From the NCBI RefSeq assembly GCF_024055795.1, contig NZ_JAMXMY010000006.1, positions 248,001 to 312,000 of the forward strand: a DNA stretch of 64,000 nucleotides. The letters are read 5' to 3'. The DNA comes from Actinoallomurus purpureus (GTDB taxonomy: Bacteria > Actinomycetota > Actinomycetes > Streptosporangiales > Streptosporangiaceae). Below are positions 7,604 through 16,544 of the stretch, one piece after another. Both the position numbers and the translations under genes were made by a program. Each line of letters starts with the position of its first letter. Position 1 is the stretch's first letter. The notes beneath the pieces are model-generated. The model worked only from the letters and a program-made list of their open reading frames with translations. It was not told the DNA's origin and made no database searches.

Positions 7604-8910
7604 GTTCCGCAGGACCCTTGAAGATCGCCCTGCTCGGCTGTGGAGTGGTCGGTACCGAGGTGGTCCGCCTCCTGCACGAGCAGGCGGAGGATCTCGCCGC
7701 ACGGGTCGGCGCCCCGCTGGAGCTGGTCGGCATCGCGGTGCGCCGGAAGGACAAGCGGCGCGAGGGCGTGCCGCCGGAGCTGCTGACGACGGACGCGACC
7801 GGGCTGGTGACCCGCCCGGACGTCGACATCGTGATCGAGGTGATCGGGGGCATCGAGCCCGCCCGCGGCCTGCTCCTGGACGCGATGAAGTCCGGCAAGT
7901 CGGTCGTCACGGCCAACAAGGCCCTGCTCGCCGAGGACAGCGCGACGCTCTTCGGCGCGGCCCGCGAGCACGGCGCCGACATCTACTACGAGGCGTCCGT
8001 GGCGGGGGCGATCCCGCTGTTGCGTCCGTTGCGCGAGTCGCTGGTCGGTGACCACGTGCATCGGGTGATGGGCATCGTCAACGGCACGACCAACTACATC
8101 CTCGACAAGATGGACTCCTCGGGGGCCGGCTTCTCCGACGCCCTGGAGGAGGCCCAGGCCCTCGGGTACGCCGAGGCGGACCCGACGGCCGACGTGGAGG
8201 GCTTCGACGCGGCGGCCAAGGCGGCGATCCTCGCGCAGCTGGCCTTCCACACCCGGGTCACCGCCGCCGACGTGCACCGGGAGGGCATCGCGGAGGTCAC
8301 CTCCGCCGACGTGGCCAGCGCCCGCGCGATGGGCTGTGTCGTCAAGCTCCTGGCGATCTGCGAGCGGGTGCCGTCCGAGGACGACCGGAACGGCCGCGGC
8401 GTGTCGGTCCGCGTCCATCCGGTGATGATCCCGCGCACGCATCCGCTGGCGAGCGTCCGCGAGGCGTACAACGCGGTGTTCGTGGAGGCGCAGTCCGCCG
8501 GCTCGCTGATGTTCTACGGTGCCGGCGCGGGCGGTGCTCCGACCGCGAGCGCGGTGCTCGGCGACCTGGTCGCGGTGGCCCGCAACCGGGTGAACGGCAC
8601 CCGCGGACCCGCCGAGTCCACCTACGCGGACCTGCCCGCGCTGCCCATGGCCGACACGGTCACGCGCTACCACGTCGCCCTCGACGTGGCCGACCGGTCC
8701 GGCGTGCTCGCTCGCGTCGCCGACGTGTTCGCCGACCACGGCGTCTCGATCCAGGCGGTCCGCCAGGAGGGCCACGGCGAGGAGGCGCAGCTGGTCATCG
8801 TCACCCACCGGGCACCCGACGGCGCGCTGTCGGCCACCGTGGAGAACCTCCGCGACCAGGAGATCGTCCGCGAGGTCGCCAGCGTCATGCGCGTCGAGGG
8901 TGACGAGTAA
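7600..8910 (+). CDS. hom: Homoserine dehydrogenase with ACT domain
   Basis: A 436-residue NAD(P)-dependent enzyme that reduces aspartate semialdehyde to homoserine, feeding threonine, methionine and isoleucine. The GTG start overlaps the lysA stop by 4 bases, with GGAGG just upstream. The N-terminus has the Rossmann motif [12 protein letters not shown]. Residues around 160-290 contain the catalytic region ([21 protein letters not shown]). The last 80 residues are an ACT domain ([18 protein letters not shown]), expected to mediate feedback by threonine. It is unusually separated from thrC-thrB by about 3.2 kb of unrelated genes. Confidence 0.96.
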   Translation: MSSAGPLKIALLGCGVVGTEVVRLLHEQAEDLAARVGAPLELVGIAVRRKDKRREGVPPELLTTDATGLVTRPDVDIVIEVIGGIEPARGLLLDAMKSGKSVVTANKALLAEDSATLFGAAREHGADIYYEASVAGAIPLLRPLRESLVGDHVHRVMGIVNGTTNYILDKMDSSGAGFSDALEEAQALGYAEADPTADVEGFDAAAKAAILAQLAFHTRVTAADVHREGIAEVTSADVASARAMGCVVKLLAICERVPSEDDRNGRGVSVRVHPVMIPRTHPLASVREAYNAVFVEAQSAGSLMFYGAGAGGAPTASAVLGDLVAVARNRVNGTRGPAESTYADLPALPMADTVTRYHVALDVADRSGVLARVADVFADHGVSIQAVRQEGHGEEAQLVIVTHRAPDGALSATVENLRDQEIVREVASVMRVEGDE

Positions 8911-8927
8911 GAGCCCGCGCGGGCTCT
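8910..8927. terminator. Palindromic hairpin at the end of hom
   Basis: AGAGCCCGCGCGGGCTCT is a perfect 18-base palindrome that starts at the last base of the hom stop codon. There is no U-tract. It may end the lysA-hom transcript. Confidence 0.45.
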
Positions 8928-8976
8928 AAGAAGGGCGAACCGGCCGATGGGCCCGGATAAGCGCTGACACGGGCGT

Positions 8977-8982
8977 TAGCAT
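8977..8982 (+). promoter_or_regulatory. -10 element TAGCAT, probable leaderless start
   Basis: TAGCAT matches TAnnnT and is followed by 8 bases and then the ATG at 8991. No Shine-Dalgarno sequence is present, so a leaderless mRNA is likely. Confidence 0.45.
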
Positions 8983-8990
8983 GCGGTGCG

Positions 8991-10256
8991 ATGGCCGCAT
9001 CCGCCGCACCAGCCGCCGAACCCGCCGAACCCGCCGAACCCGCAGGGCCGAGCCGGCCCGCCGGGCGGCGTGACGGAGTGCTCGGCACAGTACTGCTGCC
9101 GGTGTCGGCGCTCCGGCTCGCGGCGCGGTTCTTCGTCCCGCTGGCGATGTGGTTCAGTGCCGGGTCGATCATTCGTTACCTGCTGCTGCAGGGGATCTCG
9201 CATCTGGGAAGCGGCGGTCATCCTGGCGTTCGGCGGGCCGTCGTCCTGCTGCCGCTCAGCGTGGCGGTGCTGGCCTCGCTGGTGGTCACGATCGGGATGA
9301 TGTTCACGCTCGGCCGCGGCCTGTCGGTGATCAAGGATCCCGACGAGCCGTACGTCACCGCGGTCGGGCGGACTCTGTTCCCCTTCGTCCTGGTCTACCT
9401 GGGCTGGAGCCTCTACACGACGGATCTGCGCGACGTGCTGCGCGCGGACGCCCAGCGGCGGGTGAACACCGGCGACGTCATGAACGTCGGCAACGTCCTC
9501 GACCTGCCGATCGCGGTCTGCCTGTTGGTCGCCGTGGTGGCGTGGGCGCTCCGGGTGGTCTGCGAACGCCGGTACGAGGAGAAGCACGGCCGCACCATGG
9601 GCGTGCTCACCGCGTTCCTCGAGGTGAACGTCGCGCTCTACACGCTGTACTCGATCATGCAGCTCGTGATCGCGGCCCGGAACTGGCTCGCCGACCGGGT
9701 GTTCTGGCAGGCGCTCACCCATGTCCTTCCCGTGCCGCGGCCGGGTCCGGTCAAGGACGCCCTCGTCCTTCCGCTGGTGTGGCTGGCGATCGCCGCGATC
9801 GTGTACGGGCTGGAGATGCACCACCGGGAGGCGATCCGCGGTACCCCTCTGGAGCGGCTTCCCGACCGTCTGGAGGGCCGTCGCCGGCGTCTGGCGGAGG
9901 TGGCCAGCCGGAGCCTGCGGGACAAGTACGTGCCGGTCGTGCACGCGCTGCGGCTGACGTATCGGGCGGGCGCGCCGGTGTTCGCCTGGTTCTGCCTCTG
10001 TTACGTGGCGATCGGCCTGCTGCTCGATCCGCTCCAGCGCGGCGTCGTCGCCCTGTTCGGCACCGACCACACCGTACGGTTCTGGAACCTCGTGCTGGTG
10101 CCGATCGAGTTCGGGCACCGCATGGTCGGTGAGGTCCTACGGCTGGCCCTGCTGGCGGCGACGTTCGACCTGGTCATGCGCCGGGTCAACGGCGGCGGAA
10201 CACCAGCTCCGGACCGCCCAGCGCCGGAGACAGATCCTGATGCTCGTGACGCATGA
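8991..10256 (+). CDS. Multipass membrane protein of unknown function
   Basis: A 421-residue integral membrane protein with no recognised family. After a Pro/Ala-rich cytoplasmic head with EPA repeats (residues 5-20) there are about seven or eight hydrophobic segments, for example LRLAARFFVPLAMWFSAG, VVLLPLSVAVLASLVVTIG, VGRTLFPFVLVYLGWSLY, LPIAVCLLVAVVAWAL, PLVWLAIAAIVYGLEM and VFAWFCLCYVAIGLLL. A basic loop rich in Arg (residues 280-305) lies between two of them. The tail is Pro/Asp-rich. The 3' end overlaps the convergent gene at 10186 by 71 bases. It lies between hom and thrC, but nothing in it suggests amino-acid transport specifically. Confidence 0.7.
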   Translation: MAASAAPAAEPAEPAEPAGPSRPAGRRDGVLGTVLLPVSALRLAARFFVPLAMWFSAGSIIRYLLLQGISHLGSGGHPGVRRAVVLLPLSVAVLASLVVTIGMMFTLGRGLSVIKDPDEPYVTAVGRTLFPFVLVYLGWSLYTTDLRDVLRADAQRRVNTGDVMNVGNVLDLPIAVCLLVAVVAWALRVVCERRYEEKHGRTMGVLTAFLEVNVALYTLYSIMQLVIAARNWLADRVFWQALTHVLPVPRPGPVKDALVLPLVWLAIAAIVYGLEMHHREAIRGTPLERLPDRLEGRRRRLAEVASRSLRDKYVPVVHALRLTYRAGAPVFAWFCLCYVAIGLLLDPLQRGVVALFGTDHTVRFWNLVLVPIEFGHRMVGEVLRLALLAATFDLVMRRVNGGGTPAPDRPAPETDPDARDA

Positions 10257-10701
10257 CCAGTTCGAACGTGCCGACCGCCCATTCGGGCACCAGGCCCATC
10301 ACGTACGCGGGGTCCTTGCCGCCGGGAATGATCGTGGTGTGCCACTCGTCCGCGCTCCAGCTGTGGCCGGCGTGGTCGCGCAGCGAGAAGTCGATCTCGA
10401 AGTCGCGCGGCTTCTTGGTCAGCGGTTCGGCCCGCAGCGTGGCGACCACGAGCGTCTCGCCGGGGCGAACGGGCCACCCGATCAGGTCGGGCGGTAGATC
10501 ACCGGGCCCCAGTTCGGCCCTGCCGTAGCGGAGCAGGGTCCAGCGGATCTGCTGGAAGACGGCCGACCGGCCGGGCGCGACCGTACGCGTGTGGGTCGCG
10601 GGCACGTGCTTGCGGTAGTACGCCCACTCGGGGCGGAACGGCAGGGAGATCGCCCCGCCCATGAGCGCGAGCAGGGCGACGATCCGGGCGGCGCGCCTCA
10701 T
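10186..10701 (-). CDS. Membrane-anchored protein of unknown function, third gene of a three-gene operon
   Basis: A 171-residue protein with an N-terminal signal or anchor helix (ARIVALLALMGGAISLPF) followed by a beta-rich external domain. It starts at an ATG that overlaps the preceding stop by ATGA. A strand pattern near residues 80-150 (GETLVVATLRAE, FEIDFSLRDHAG, WAVGTFELVMRH) resembles the immunoglobulin-like folds of DUF4352-type proteins, and the same pattern recurs in the two genes upstream. No enzyme motif is seen. The 3' end is buried in the convergent membrane-protein gene. Confidence 0.6.
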   Translation of the reverse strand: MRRAARIVALLALMGGAISLPFRPEWAYYRKHVPATHTRTVAPGRSAVFQQIRWTLLRYGRAELGPGDLPPDLIGWPVRPGETLVVATLRAEPLTKKPRDFEIDFSLRDHAGHSWSADEWHTTIIPGGKDPAYVMGLVPEWAVGTFELVMRHEHQDLSPALGGPELVFRRR

Positions 10702-11336
10702 GACGGCTCCGGGACCGAATACCCGATGGGCGGCGGCCGGGTCAGCCGGGCGGCCTCGGCGGGGTCGAGGCCGAGGTCGACGTGGACCTCGTCGGCGAAC
10801 CGCCGCGGGTCGTCGCGGTAGAAGCCGAACGGCGCGTCCTCGGCGTCGTGGTCGGAGACGTAGAGCCGCGCGCCGGCGACGGCCTCGCGTGGCACGTCGA
10901 AGACGTAGGCGCCCCGGCGCGGCATGCCGGGCTGGAAGCGCACGTAGCTCAGCGGCGTGACGAGGGGCTTGGAGAGTCCGCCTCCGCCGCCGAGCTTGTC
11001 GGTCGGGAAGTAGTCGCCGTACCGGGTGTGCAGCCGCGCCTGCCCGGCGTACACGAGAGATCTGCGGGCCTCGATGGTGGCCAGGACGACGACGAAGACG
11101 CCGTTCGCTGGGATCTCCTGTGCCTTGGTGTACTCCGTCCCGGGGATGGAGATCGTCCGTGCGCTGTCGACCTGGTCGACCCGGATGGTGAACAGCGGCT
11201 CGGTGACGGTGCGGCCGATCCGCCCGCTCTTCACGAACGGCCCGTACGCCCGCGTGTAGCTCCAGTGCGCGGCCTGCAGGGCCACCGCCGCGCAGGCGAG
11301 GGCGACGGCGAGCACGATCGACGCGATCCGTCTCAT
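10698..11336 (-). CDS. Membrane-anchored protein of unknown function, second gene of a three-gene operon
   Basis: A 212-residue protein starting at an ATG that overlaps the upstream stop by ATGA. The N-terminal hydrophobic segment IVLAVALACAAVALQAA is an anchor or uncleaved signal. The external part has beta strands typical of a DUF4352-like domain: NGVFVVVLATIEA, a tyrosine-rich RLHTRYGDYFPTD turn, then RRGAYVFDVP and GARLYVSDHD. The C-terminal 35 residues are Pro/Glu-rich. It overlaps the next gene by 4 bases. The three proteins have similar size and layout and are probably distant paralogues. The function is unknown. Confidence 0.65.
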   Translation of the reverse strand: MRRIASIVLAVALACAAVALQAAHWSYTRAYGPFVKSGRIGRTVTEPLFTIRVDQVDSARTISIPGTEYTKAQEIPANGVFVVVLATIEARRSLVYAGQARLHTRYGDYFPTDKLGGGGGLSKPLVTPLSYVRFQPGMPRRGAYVFDVPREAVAGARLYVSDHDAEDAPFGFYRDDPRRFADEVHVDLGLDPAEAARLTRPPPIGYSVPEPS

Positions 11337-12004
11337 CGCCGCACCGGCAGTGTCACGTCGGCGACGAGCACGGGGATGATGTGCGTGACCCGGCCCGACT
11401 TGTGCGTCAGCGGGTTCGTCTCGTACCGGGTCTCGTGGCGGCGGGCCTTCCACTCCCAGTAGCCACGCGGGTCGAGGATGCCCGACTCGGTGCGCTCGTA
11501 GTCCGCCAGCGCCACGGTCACGTGGTCCGGCACGCGGGTGGCGGCCGCCAGCCGGTACTGCACCGCGACATAGGTCGGCAGGCGCGGCTGCAGGGAGCGG
11601 AACAGGGTGTCCCCGGCGATGGCCTGGGCGTCGATCGGCTCCGGGCGGGGACCGTCCTGCGATCGCCAGTGGAGGAACACTCCGTGCCCGAAGACGTTGT
11701 CGTCGGTGCCGTACGTCCCGAGCGTCTCGCGGGTCGGGTTGGTCACCCAGGCGTTCACGACCAGCATCCGCGTGTTCTCGCCGAACTTCTTGACGGTGGT
11801 GACGTGGGCGCCGACGAGCCTCGTATGGAAGAGGTGCTGGTCGATCTCCTTGCCCGGCCCGGCGCGGACAGGGGTGCCGGCGGAGTCGAGGCCGCCGTTC
11901 GCCCAGAGCGTGCCCACGACGACCAGGACGGCGGCGGTGGCGTAGCCGGCGACGCGTGCTCGGGGGTGCACGAGAGACGATGGTAATCGCACCGCGTCGT
12001 CCAC
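11333..12004 (-). CDS. Membrane-anchored protein of unknown function, first gene of a three-gene operon
   Basis: A 223-residue protein. The GTG at 12004 is the most upstream plausible start; a second GTG at 11992 is possible and neither has a clear ribosome site. A single membrane segment ([18 protein letters not shown]) is followed by an external domain with [15 protein letters not shown], the kind of strand seen in DUF4352-like proteins, and a Trp-rich segment near [10 protein letters not shown]. It is divergent from thrC with 75 bases between starts and is followed by two similar genes with 4-base overlaps. Confidence 0.6.
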   Translation of the reverse strand: MDDAVRLPSSLVHPRARVAGYATAAVLVVVGTLWANGGLDSAGTPVRAGPGKEIDQHLFHTRLVGAHVTTVKKFGENTRMLVVNAWVTNPTRETLGTYGTDDNVFGHGVFLHWRSQDGPRPEPIDAQAIAGDTLFRSLQPRLPTYVAVQYRLAAATRVPDHVTVALADYERTESGILDPRGYWEWKARRHETRYETNPLTHKSGRVTHIIPVLVADVTLPVRR

Positions 12005-12079
12005 GATGTGGAACGACGTGAGACACACGGTCACGGGGCCGTAGACTCGCTGAACGACACCGCAGGTCAGGAGGAATCC

Positions 12080-13120
12080 GTGAGCAGGGCATGGCGTGGC
12101 GTCATCGAGGAGTATCGCGACCGGCTCCCCGTGACGGCCGGGACGCCGGTCGTCACCCTTCTGGAGGGTGGCACGCCTCTGCTGCCGGCGACGCGGGTCT
12201 CCCAGCTGACCGGCTGCGACGTGTACCTCAAGGTCGAAGGGGCCAACCCGACCGGGTCGTTCAAGGACCGCGGCATGACCATGGCGATCAGCAAGGCCGC
12301 CGAGGAGGGGGCCAAGGCGGTCATCTGCGCCTCCACCGGCAACACCTCCGCGTCGGCGGCCGCGTACGCCGTGCGGGCCGGGATGGTGTGCGCCGTGCTC
12401 GTGCCGCGCGGGAAGATCGCGATGGGCAAGCTCGCGCAGGCGCTGGTGCACGGTGCGAAGCTGCTGCAGATCGACGGCAACTTCGACGACTGCCTGGAGC
12501 TCGCCCGTAAGCTCGCCGCCGATTATCCCGTGGCGCTCGTCAACTCGGTGAACAAGTTCCGGCTGCACGGCCAGAAGACGGCGGCCTTCGAGATCATCGA
12601 CGCGCTCGGCGAGGCCCCGGACGTGCACTGCCTGCCCGTGGGCAACGCCGGCAACATCAGCGCGTACTGGATGGGCTACAAGGAGTCCGACGCGCGCCCG
12701 CGCATGCTGGGCTTCCAGGCGGCCGGGGCCGCGCCGATCGTCCGCGGGGAGCCGGTCGCGGCACCGCAGACGATCGCGACGGCGATCCGTATCGGCAACC
12801 CCGCCTCGTGGGACCTCGCGCTCAAGGCGCGCGACGAGTCCGGCGGAGCGATCGAGGCCGTGACCGACCGGCAGATCCTGGCCGCCTACCGTCTGCTCGC
12901 CCGCGAGGAGGGCGTGTTCGTCGAGCCCGCGTCGGCGGCGAGCGTCGCGGGGCTGCTGCAGGCCAGTCACGAGGGTCTCGTGCGTCCGGGCGAGCGCGTC
13001 GTCTGCACGGTGACCGGAAACGGGCTCAAGGATCCCGACTGGGCCATCTCGGGCGCGCCGGCGCCGATCACGGTGCCCGTCGACGCGCACGCGGCCGCGT
13101 CCGCACTGGAACTCGCTTGA
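12080..13120 (+). CDS. thrC: Threonine synthase
   Basis: A 346-residue PLP enzyme converting O-phosphohomoserine to threonine. The GTG at 12080 has AGGAGG 5 bases upstream. The PLP lysine lies in [10 protein letters not shown], and the phosphate-binding and substrate loops [14 protein letters not shown] and [12 protein letters not shown] are intact. Residues 295-305 (FVEPASAAS) and the TGNGLKDP motif match the short actinobacterial form of the enzyme. The stop overlaps the thrB start region. Confidence 0.96.
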   Translation: MSRAWRGVIEEYRDRLPVTAGTPVVTLLEGGTPLLPATRVSQLTGCDVYLKVEGANPTGSFKDRGMTMAISKAAEEGAKAVICASTGNTSASAAAYAVRAGMVCAVLVPRGKIAMGKLAQALVHGAKLLQIDGNFDDCLELARKLAADYPVALVNSVNKFRLHGQKTAAFEIIDALGEAPDVHCLPVGNAGNISAYWMGYKESDARPRMLGFQAAGAAPIVRGEPVAAPQTIATAIRIGNPASWDLALKARDESGGAIEAVTDRQILAAYRLLAREEGVFVEPASAASVAGLLQASHEGLVRPGERVVCTVTGNGLKDPDWAISGAPAPITVPVDAHAAASALELA

Positions 13121-14055
13121 CGGCGAGGCACTCCCCGCCCGTGGCCGTCCACGTGCGGGTGCCCGCGACCAGCGCGAACCTCGGCCCCGGCTTCGACGCG
13201 CTGGGGCTGGCCGTCACCCTGTACGACGACGTGGAGGTCGAACTCGCCGACTCCGGTCTGTGGATCGACGTCACGGGGGAGGGCGAGGAGACCGCGAATC
13301 GGGGCGAACAGCACCTCATCGTGCGGACGTTCCGGGAGGCGTACGCCCTCATCGGGGCGGCGCCCGCACCCGGGCTGCGGATCCGCTGCGTCAACCGCAT
13401 CCCGCACGCGCGCGGGCTCGGCTCGTCCTCGGCGGCGACGGTCACCGGGATCCTCGCCGCCCGCGCCCTGCACCCTGAGGGCGAGCGCTTCACCGACGCG
13501 GACGTCCTCGCCCTGGCCACCGGCTTCGAGGGACACCCGGACAACGTCGCGCCGTGCCTGGCGGGCGGGCTGACCATCGCGTGGGACACCGGCGACGGAC
13601 CCCGCATGACGAGGCTGGACGTCGCCCCCGACATACGCCCCGTGGCGTTCGTGCCCGAGCACCGGCTCGCCACCGAGCGCGCCCGTGGCCTCCTGCCGGA
13701 CGTCGTTCCGCACGCGGACGCCGCGGCGAACTCCGGGCGCGCCGCCCTCCTGGTCGCCGCGCTCACCGCCCGGCCCGAGCTGCTGCTGGACGCCACCGAG
13801 GACCGCCTGCACCAGGCGTACCGCGCTCCGGCCATGCCGGAGTCGGCCGCGCTGGTGGACCGGCTGCGCGGGCGAGGGGTGCCGGCGGTGATCTCGGGGG
13901 CCGGGCCGACCGTCCTTGCCTTCGTCTCCACAGGCGAGGTTGATTCGATCGGCTCGGAAGTGGGTACTTCGTGGCACATACACCCGCTGAACGTTGACCC
14001 CCACGGCGCATGCGTTCAGCCGATCGATCAGGAAACGCGAGTCTCCGGGGAATAG
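13117..14055 (+). CDS. thrB: Homoserine kinase
   Basis: A 312-residue GHMP kinase that phosphorylates homoserine for ThrC. The start given is a TTG overlapping the thrC stop (TTGA); a GTG at 13141 is an alternative and would remove 8 residues. Family motifs are [18 protein letters not shown] near the N-terminus, the ATP loop [12 protein letters not shown] at about residue 95, and the C-terminal glycine motif [11 protein letters not shown]. It completes the hom-thrC-thrB branch. Confidence 0.94.
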   Translation: MTARHSPPVAVHVRVPATSANLGPGFDALGLAVTLYDDVEVELADSGLWIDVTGEGEETANRGEQHLIVRTFREAYALIGAAPAPGLRIRCVNRIPHARGLGSSSAATVTGILAARALHPEGERFTDADVLALATGFEGHPDNVAPCLAGGLTIAWDTGDGPRMTRLDVAPDIRPVAFVPEHRLATERARGLLPDVVPHADAAANSGRAALLVAALTARPELLLDATEDRLHQAYRAPAMPESAALVDRLRGRGVPAVISGAGPTVLAFVSTGEVDSIGSEVGTSWHIHPLNVDPHGACVQPIDQETRVSGE

Positions 14056-14074
14056 CAGTGTGCCCAGGTGATGT

Positions 14075-14391
14075 TAGGCTTAGTGCCGCACCAGATGCCC
14101 CGCACGGGGGCGTGGGCTCGTCGGCCTCCTCGGCTGACGTCGGCCGCGTGACGCGGATGTGTTTCCCCGACAACGAAACCGCTCGTTGTTCAGCGTTCAA
14201 TCAAAACTTCGAACGTATCGGGATCGGGGATCTCTCGCGAGAACCTGCCTCCACCATCTGGATGTGGCCAGAACTCTTCGCCGATCACATGGAGATCAGC
14301 AGAGCTCGACTGATCCGGCGCCCCCGCCGGTTCGCACGACCGGGTTGCCTGGCCGACGGCGGCCACACCCGCTCCCTGGGAAGGACCCTTA
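14075..14391 (+). promoter_or_regulatory. Promoter-like element and long 5' leader of rho
   Basis: TAGGCT preceded by TGT (14072-14080) looks like an extended -10 element and would start transcription near 14087, leaving a leader of about 300 bases before the rho GTG. No gene is visible in the leader. Long leaders before rho are compatible with Rho autoregulation, which is known in other bacteria; here it is inference. Confidence 0.4.
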
Positions 14392-16383
14392 GTGAGCGAA
14401 TCCACCGAACTCCTCTCGGACTCAGCAGTCACCACGGCTCCTGAAGCCGTTCCCGCCGAGAAGGCGACGACGGCTGCTCCGCGGCGCCGCCGTACGGGCA
14501 CGGGCCTGTCGGCGATGGTGCTGCCCGAGCTGAAGGCACTCGCCTCCAGCCTCGGGATCAGCGGTACGGGCGGAATGCGGAAGAGCCAGCTCATCGCCGC
14601 CATTCAAGAGCGGCAGGCGCAGAACACCGGAGGCGGTGAGCCGGCGACCTCCGCCAAGGCTGACGCCACCAAGACTGAAGCCAAGACCGACGCCGAGCCC
14701 TCCGTCGCGCAGGACACCGTCGCGGCGACCACCTCGGCCGCCGCGACGACGCAGAAGCCGCAGCGCGAGCGCTCCGCCAAGCGCGACGAGGCACCGACAC
14801 AGGAGCAGCAGGAGATCAAGGTCGACACCGACTCCACCGCCGGCGAGAGCGGAGCGCGTGAGAGCGCCGGCCGCGAGGGCGGCCAGCAGCGTCAGCGCCA
14901 GCGCGGCAACCGCAACGACAACCGCGGCCAGCGCGACGATAACCGTGGGCAGCGCGACGACAATCGCGGGCAGCGCGAGGACAACCGCGGCCAGCGCGAC
15001 GACAACCGCGGCCAGCGCGACGACAACCGCGGCCAGCGCGGCGAGGACAACCGCCGGCAGCGCGGTGACGACGACCGCGGCCAGCGCGGCGAGGACCGCG
15101 GCCAGGGCCAGCGCGGTCCCAACCAGCGTCAGCAGAACGACTCCGACGACGAGGACGCCAGCGGCCGGCGTCGGCGCGGCCGGTTCCGGGAGCGCAACCG
15201 CGGCCGTGGCGGGCGCGAGCGTTTCGGCGAGCCCGAGCCCGTGGTCAGCGAGGACGACGTCCTCATCCCGGTCTCCGGCATCCTCGACATCCGCGACAAC
15301 TACGCGTTCGTGCGGACCACCGGCTACCTTCCGGGCCCGCAGGACGTCTACGTCTCCCTCGCCCAGGTTCGCAAGAACGGCCTGCGCAAGGGCGACGTGA
15401 TCACCGGTGCGGTGCGCCAGCCCCGCGACGGCGAGCGCCGGGAGAAGTTCAACGCGCTCGTGCGCCTCGACACCGTCAACGGCATGGAGCCGGAGCAGGC
15501 CAAGGGCCGCGTCGACTTCTCCAAACTGACCCCGCTGTACCCGCAGGATCGGCTCCGCCTGGAGACCGAGCCGAACCAGCTGACCACGCGGATCATCGAC
15601 CTGGTCAGCCCGATCGGCAAGGGCCAGCGCGGTCTGATCGTCTCGCCGCCGAAGGCCGGTAAGACGATGGTGCTGCAGGCGATCGCCAACGCGATCACCA
15701 AGAACAACCCCGAGTGCCACCTCATGGTCGTCCTCGTCGACGAGCGGCCGGAAGAGGTCACCGACATGCAGCGGTCGGTGAAGGGCGAGGTCATCCACTC
15801 GACCTTCGACCGGCCCGCCGAGGACCACACGATGGTCGCCGAGCTGGCGATCGAGCGGGCCAAGCGGCTCGTCGAGCTGGGCCACGACGTCGTCGTGCTG
15901 CTCGACTCGATCACCCGTCTCGGGCGCGCCTACAACCTGGCGGCCCCGGCCAGCGGCCGGATCCTGTCCGGTGGTGTGGACTCCACGGCGCTGTACCCGC
16001 CGAAGCGGTTCTTCGGCGCCGCCCGCAACATCGAGAACGGCGGATCGCTGACGATCCTGGCCACCGCGCTGATCGAGACCGGCTCGCGGATGGACGAGGT
16101 CATCTTCGAGGAGTTCAAGGGCACCGGCAACCTGGAGGTGCGCCTCCGCCGCGAGCTCGCCGACAAGCGGGTGTTCCCGGCGATCGACGTCGACGCCTCC
16201 AGCACCCGTAAGGAAGAGATCCTGCTGGCTCCGGAGGAGCTGCGGATCGTCTGGCAGCTGCGCCGGGTGCTGCACGCGCTCGACACCCAGCAGGCGCTGG
16301 AGCTCCTCATCGAGAAGATGAAGGAGACCAAGTCGAACGCCGAGTTCCTCCTGCAGGTGCAGAAGACCACGCTGAACGACTGA
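14392..16383 (+). CDS. rho: Transcription termination factor Rho with long disordered insertion
   Basis: A 663-residue hexameric RNA helicase that ends transcription. The GTG at 14392 follows GAAGGA. Residues 35-75 are the Rho N-terminal helical domain (LPELKALASSLGISG). Residues about 80-275 are a low-complexity, charged insertion whose core (about 176-240) repeats DNRGQRD and ends in RGR-rich sequence. Then come the cold-shock-like RNA-binding domain (GILDIRDNYAFVRT), the Walker A motif PPKAGKTMV, the Walker B region VVVLLDSITRLGRAYN and the Q and R loops. The insertion makes it about 240 residues longer than E. coli Rho, as usual in actinobacteria, where it promotes RNA binding. Confidence 0.97.
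   Translation: MSESTELLSDSAVTTAPEAVPAEKATTAAPRRRRTGTGLSAMVLPELKALASSLGISGTGGMRKSQLIAAIQERQAQNTGGGEPATSAKADATKTEAKTDAEPSVAQDTVAATTSAAATTQKPQRERSAKRDEAPTQEQQEIKVDTDSTAGESGARESAGREGGQQRQRQRGNRNDNRGQRDDNRGQRDDNRGQREDNRGQRDDNRGQRDDNRGQRGEDNRRQRGDDDRGQRGEDRGQGQRGPNQRQQNDSDDEDASGRRRRGRFRERNRGRGGRERFGEPEPVVSEDDVLIPVSGILDIRDNYAFVRTTGYLPGPQDVYVSLAQVRKNGLRKGDVITGAVRQPRDGERREKFNALVRLDTVNGMEPEQAKGRVDFSKLTPLYPQDRLRLETEPNQLTTRIIDLVSPIGKGQRGLIVSPPKAGKTMVLQAIANAITKNNPECHLMVVLVDERPEEVTDMQRSVKGEVIHSTFDRPAEDHTMVAELAIERAKRLVELGHDVVVLLDSITRLGRAYNLAAPASGRILSGGVDSTALYPPKRFFGAARNIENGGSLTILATALIETGSRMDEVIFEEFKGTGNLEVRLRRELADKRVFPAIDVDASSTRKEEILLAPEELRIVWQLRRVLHALDTQQALELLIEKMKETKSNAEFLLQVQKTTLND
14917..15117 (+). repeat. 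Tandem 21-base in-frame repeats inside rho
   Basis: About seven to nine copies of a 21-base unit of the form GACAACCGCGGCCAGCGCGAC encode the heptad D-N-R-G-Q-R-(D/E/G). Early copies carry synonymous changes (GATAACCGTGGG, GACAATCGCGGG), while copies from 14980 to 15040 are nearly identical, suggesting recent copy-number change. The last units are degenerate (DDRGQRGEDRGQGQRG). Confidence 0.85.
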
Positions 16384-16394
16384 CCCAGCGGTAG

Positions 16395-16428
16395 ACGACG
16401 CCCCGGAGACATGTCTCCGGGGCGTCGT
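16395..16428 (+). terminator. Terminator after rho
   Basis: A perfect 34-base palindrome begins 12 bases after the rho stop. Its 5' arm is ACGACGCCCCGGAGACA. It is followed by TGTGTCC rather than a clean U-tract. Confidence 0.75.
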
Positions 16429-16544
16429 TGTGTCCGCGCCCGGTAGGGATAGCCCTACCCGCCGAAGGCTGGGATGCTCCATGGTGGGACGCTCCGCCGT
16501 TCAGGAGGCTTGACCCGTACGCCCATACGGCAGAAGGGACCCCG

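Noticed and set aside
12004-12079. Amino-acid-responsive attenuator before thrC
   Set aside because: The 75-base gap has no leader peptide with Thr or Ile codons and no clear hairpin.
14917-15117. Possible CRISPR-like array
   Set aside because: The 21-base units are contiguous, in frame and code for the Rho disordered region; there are no spacers.
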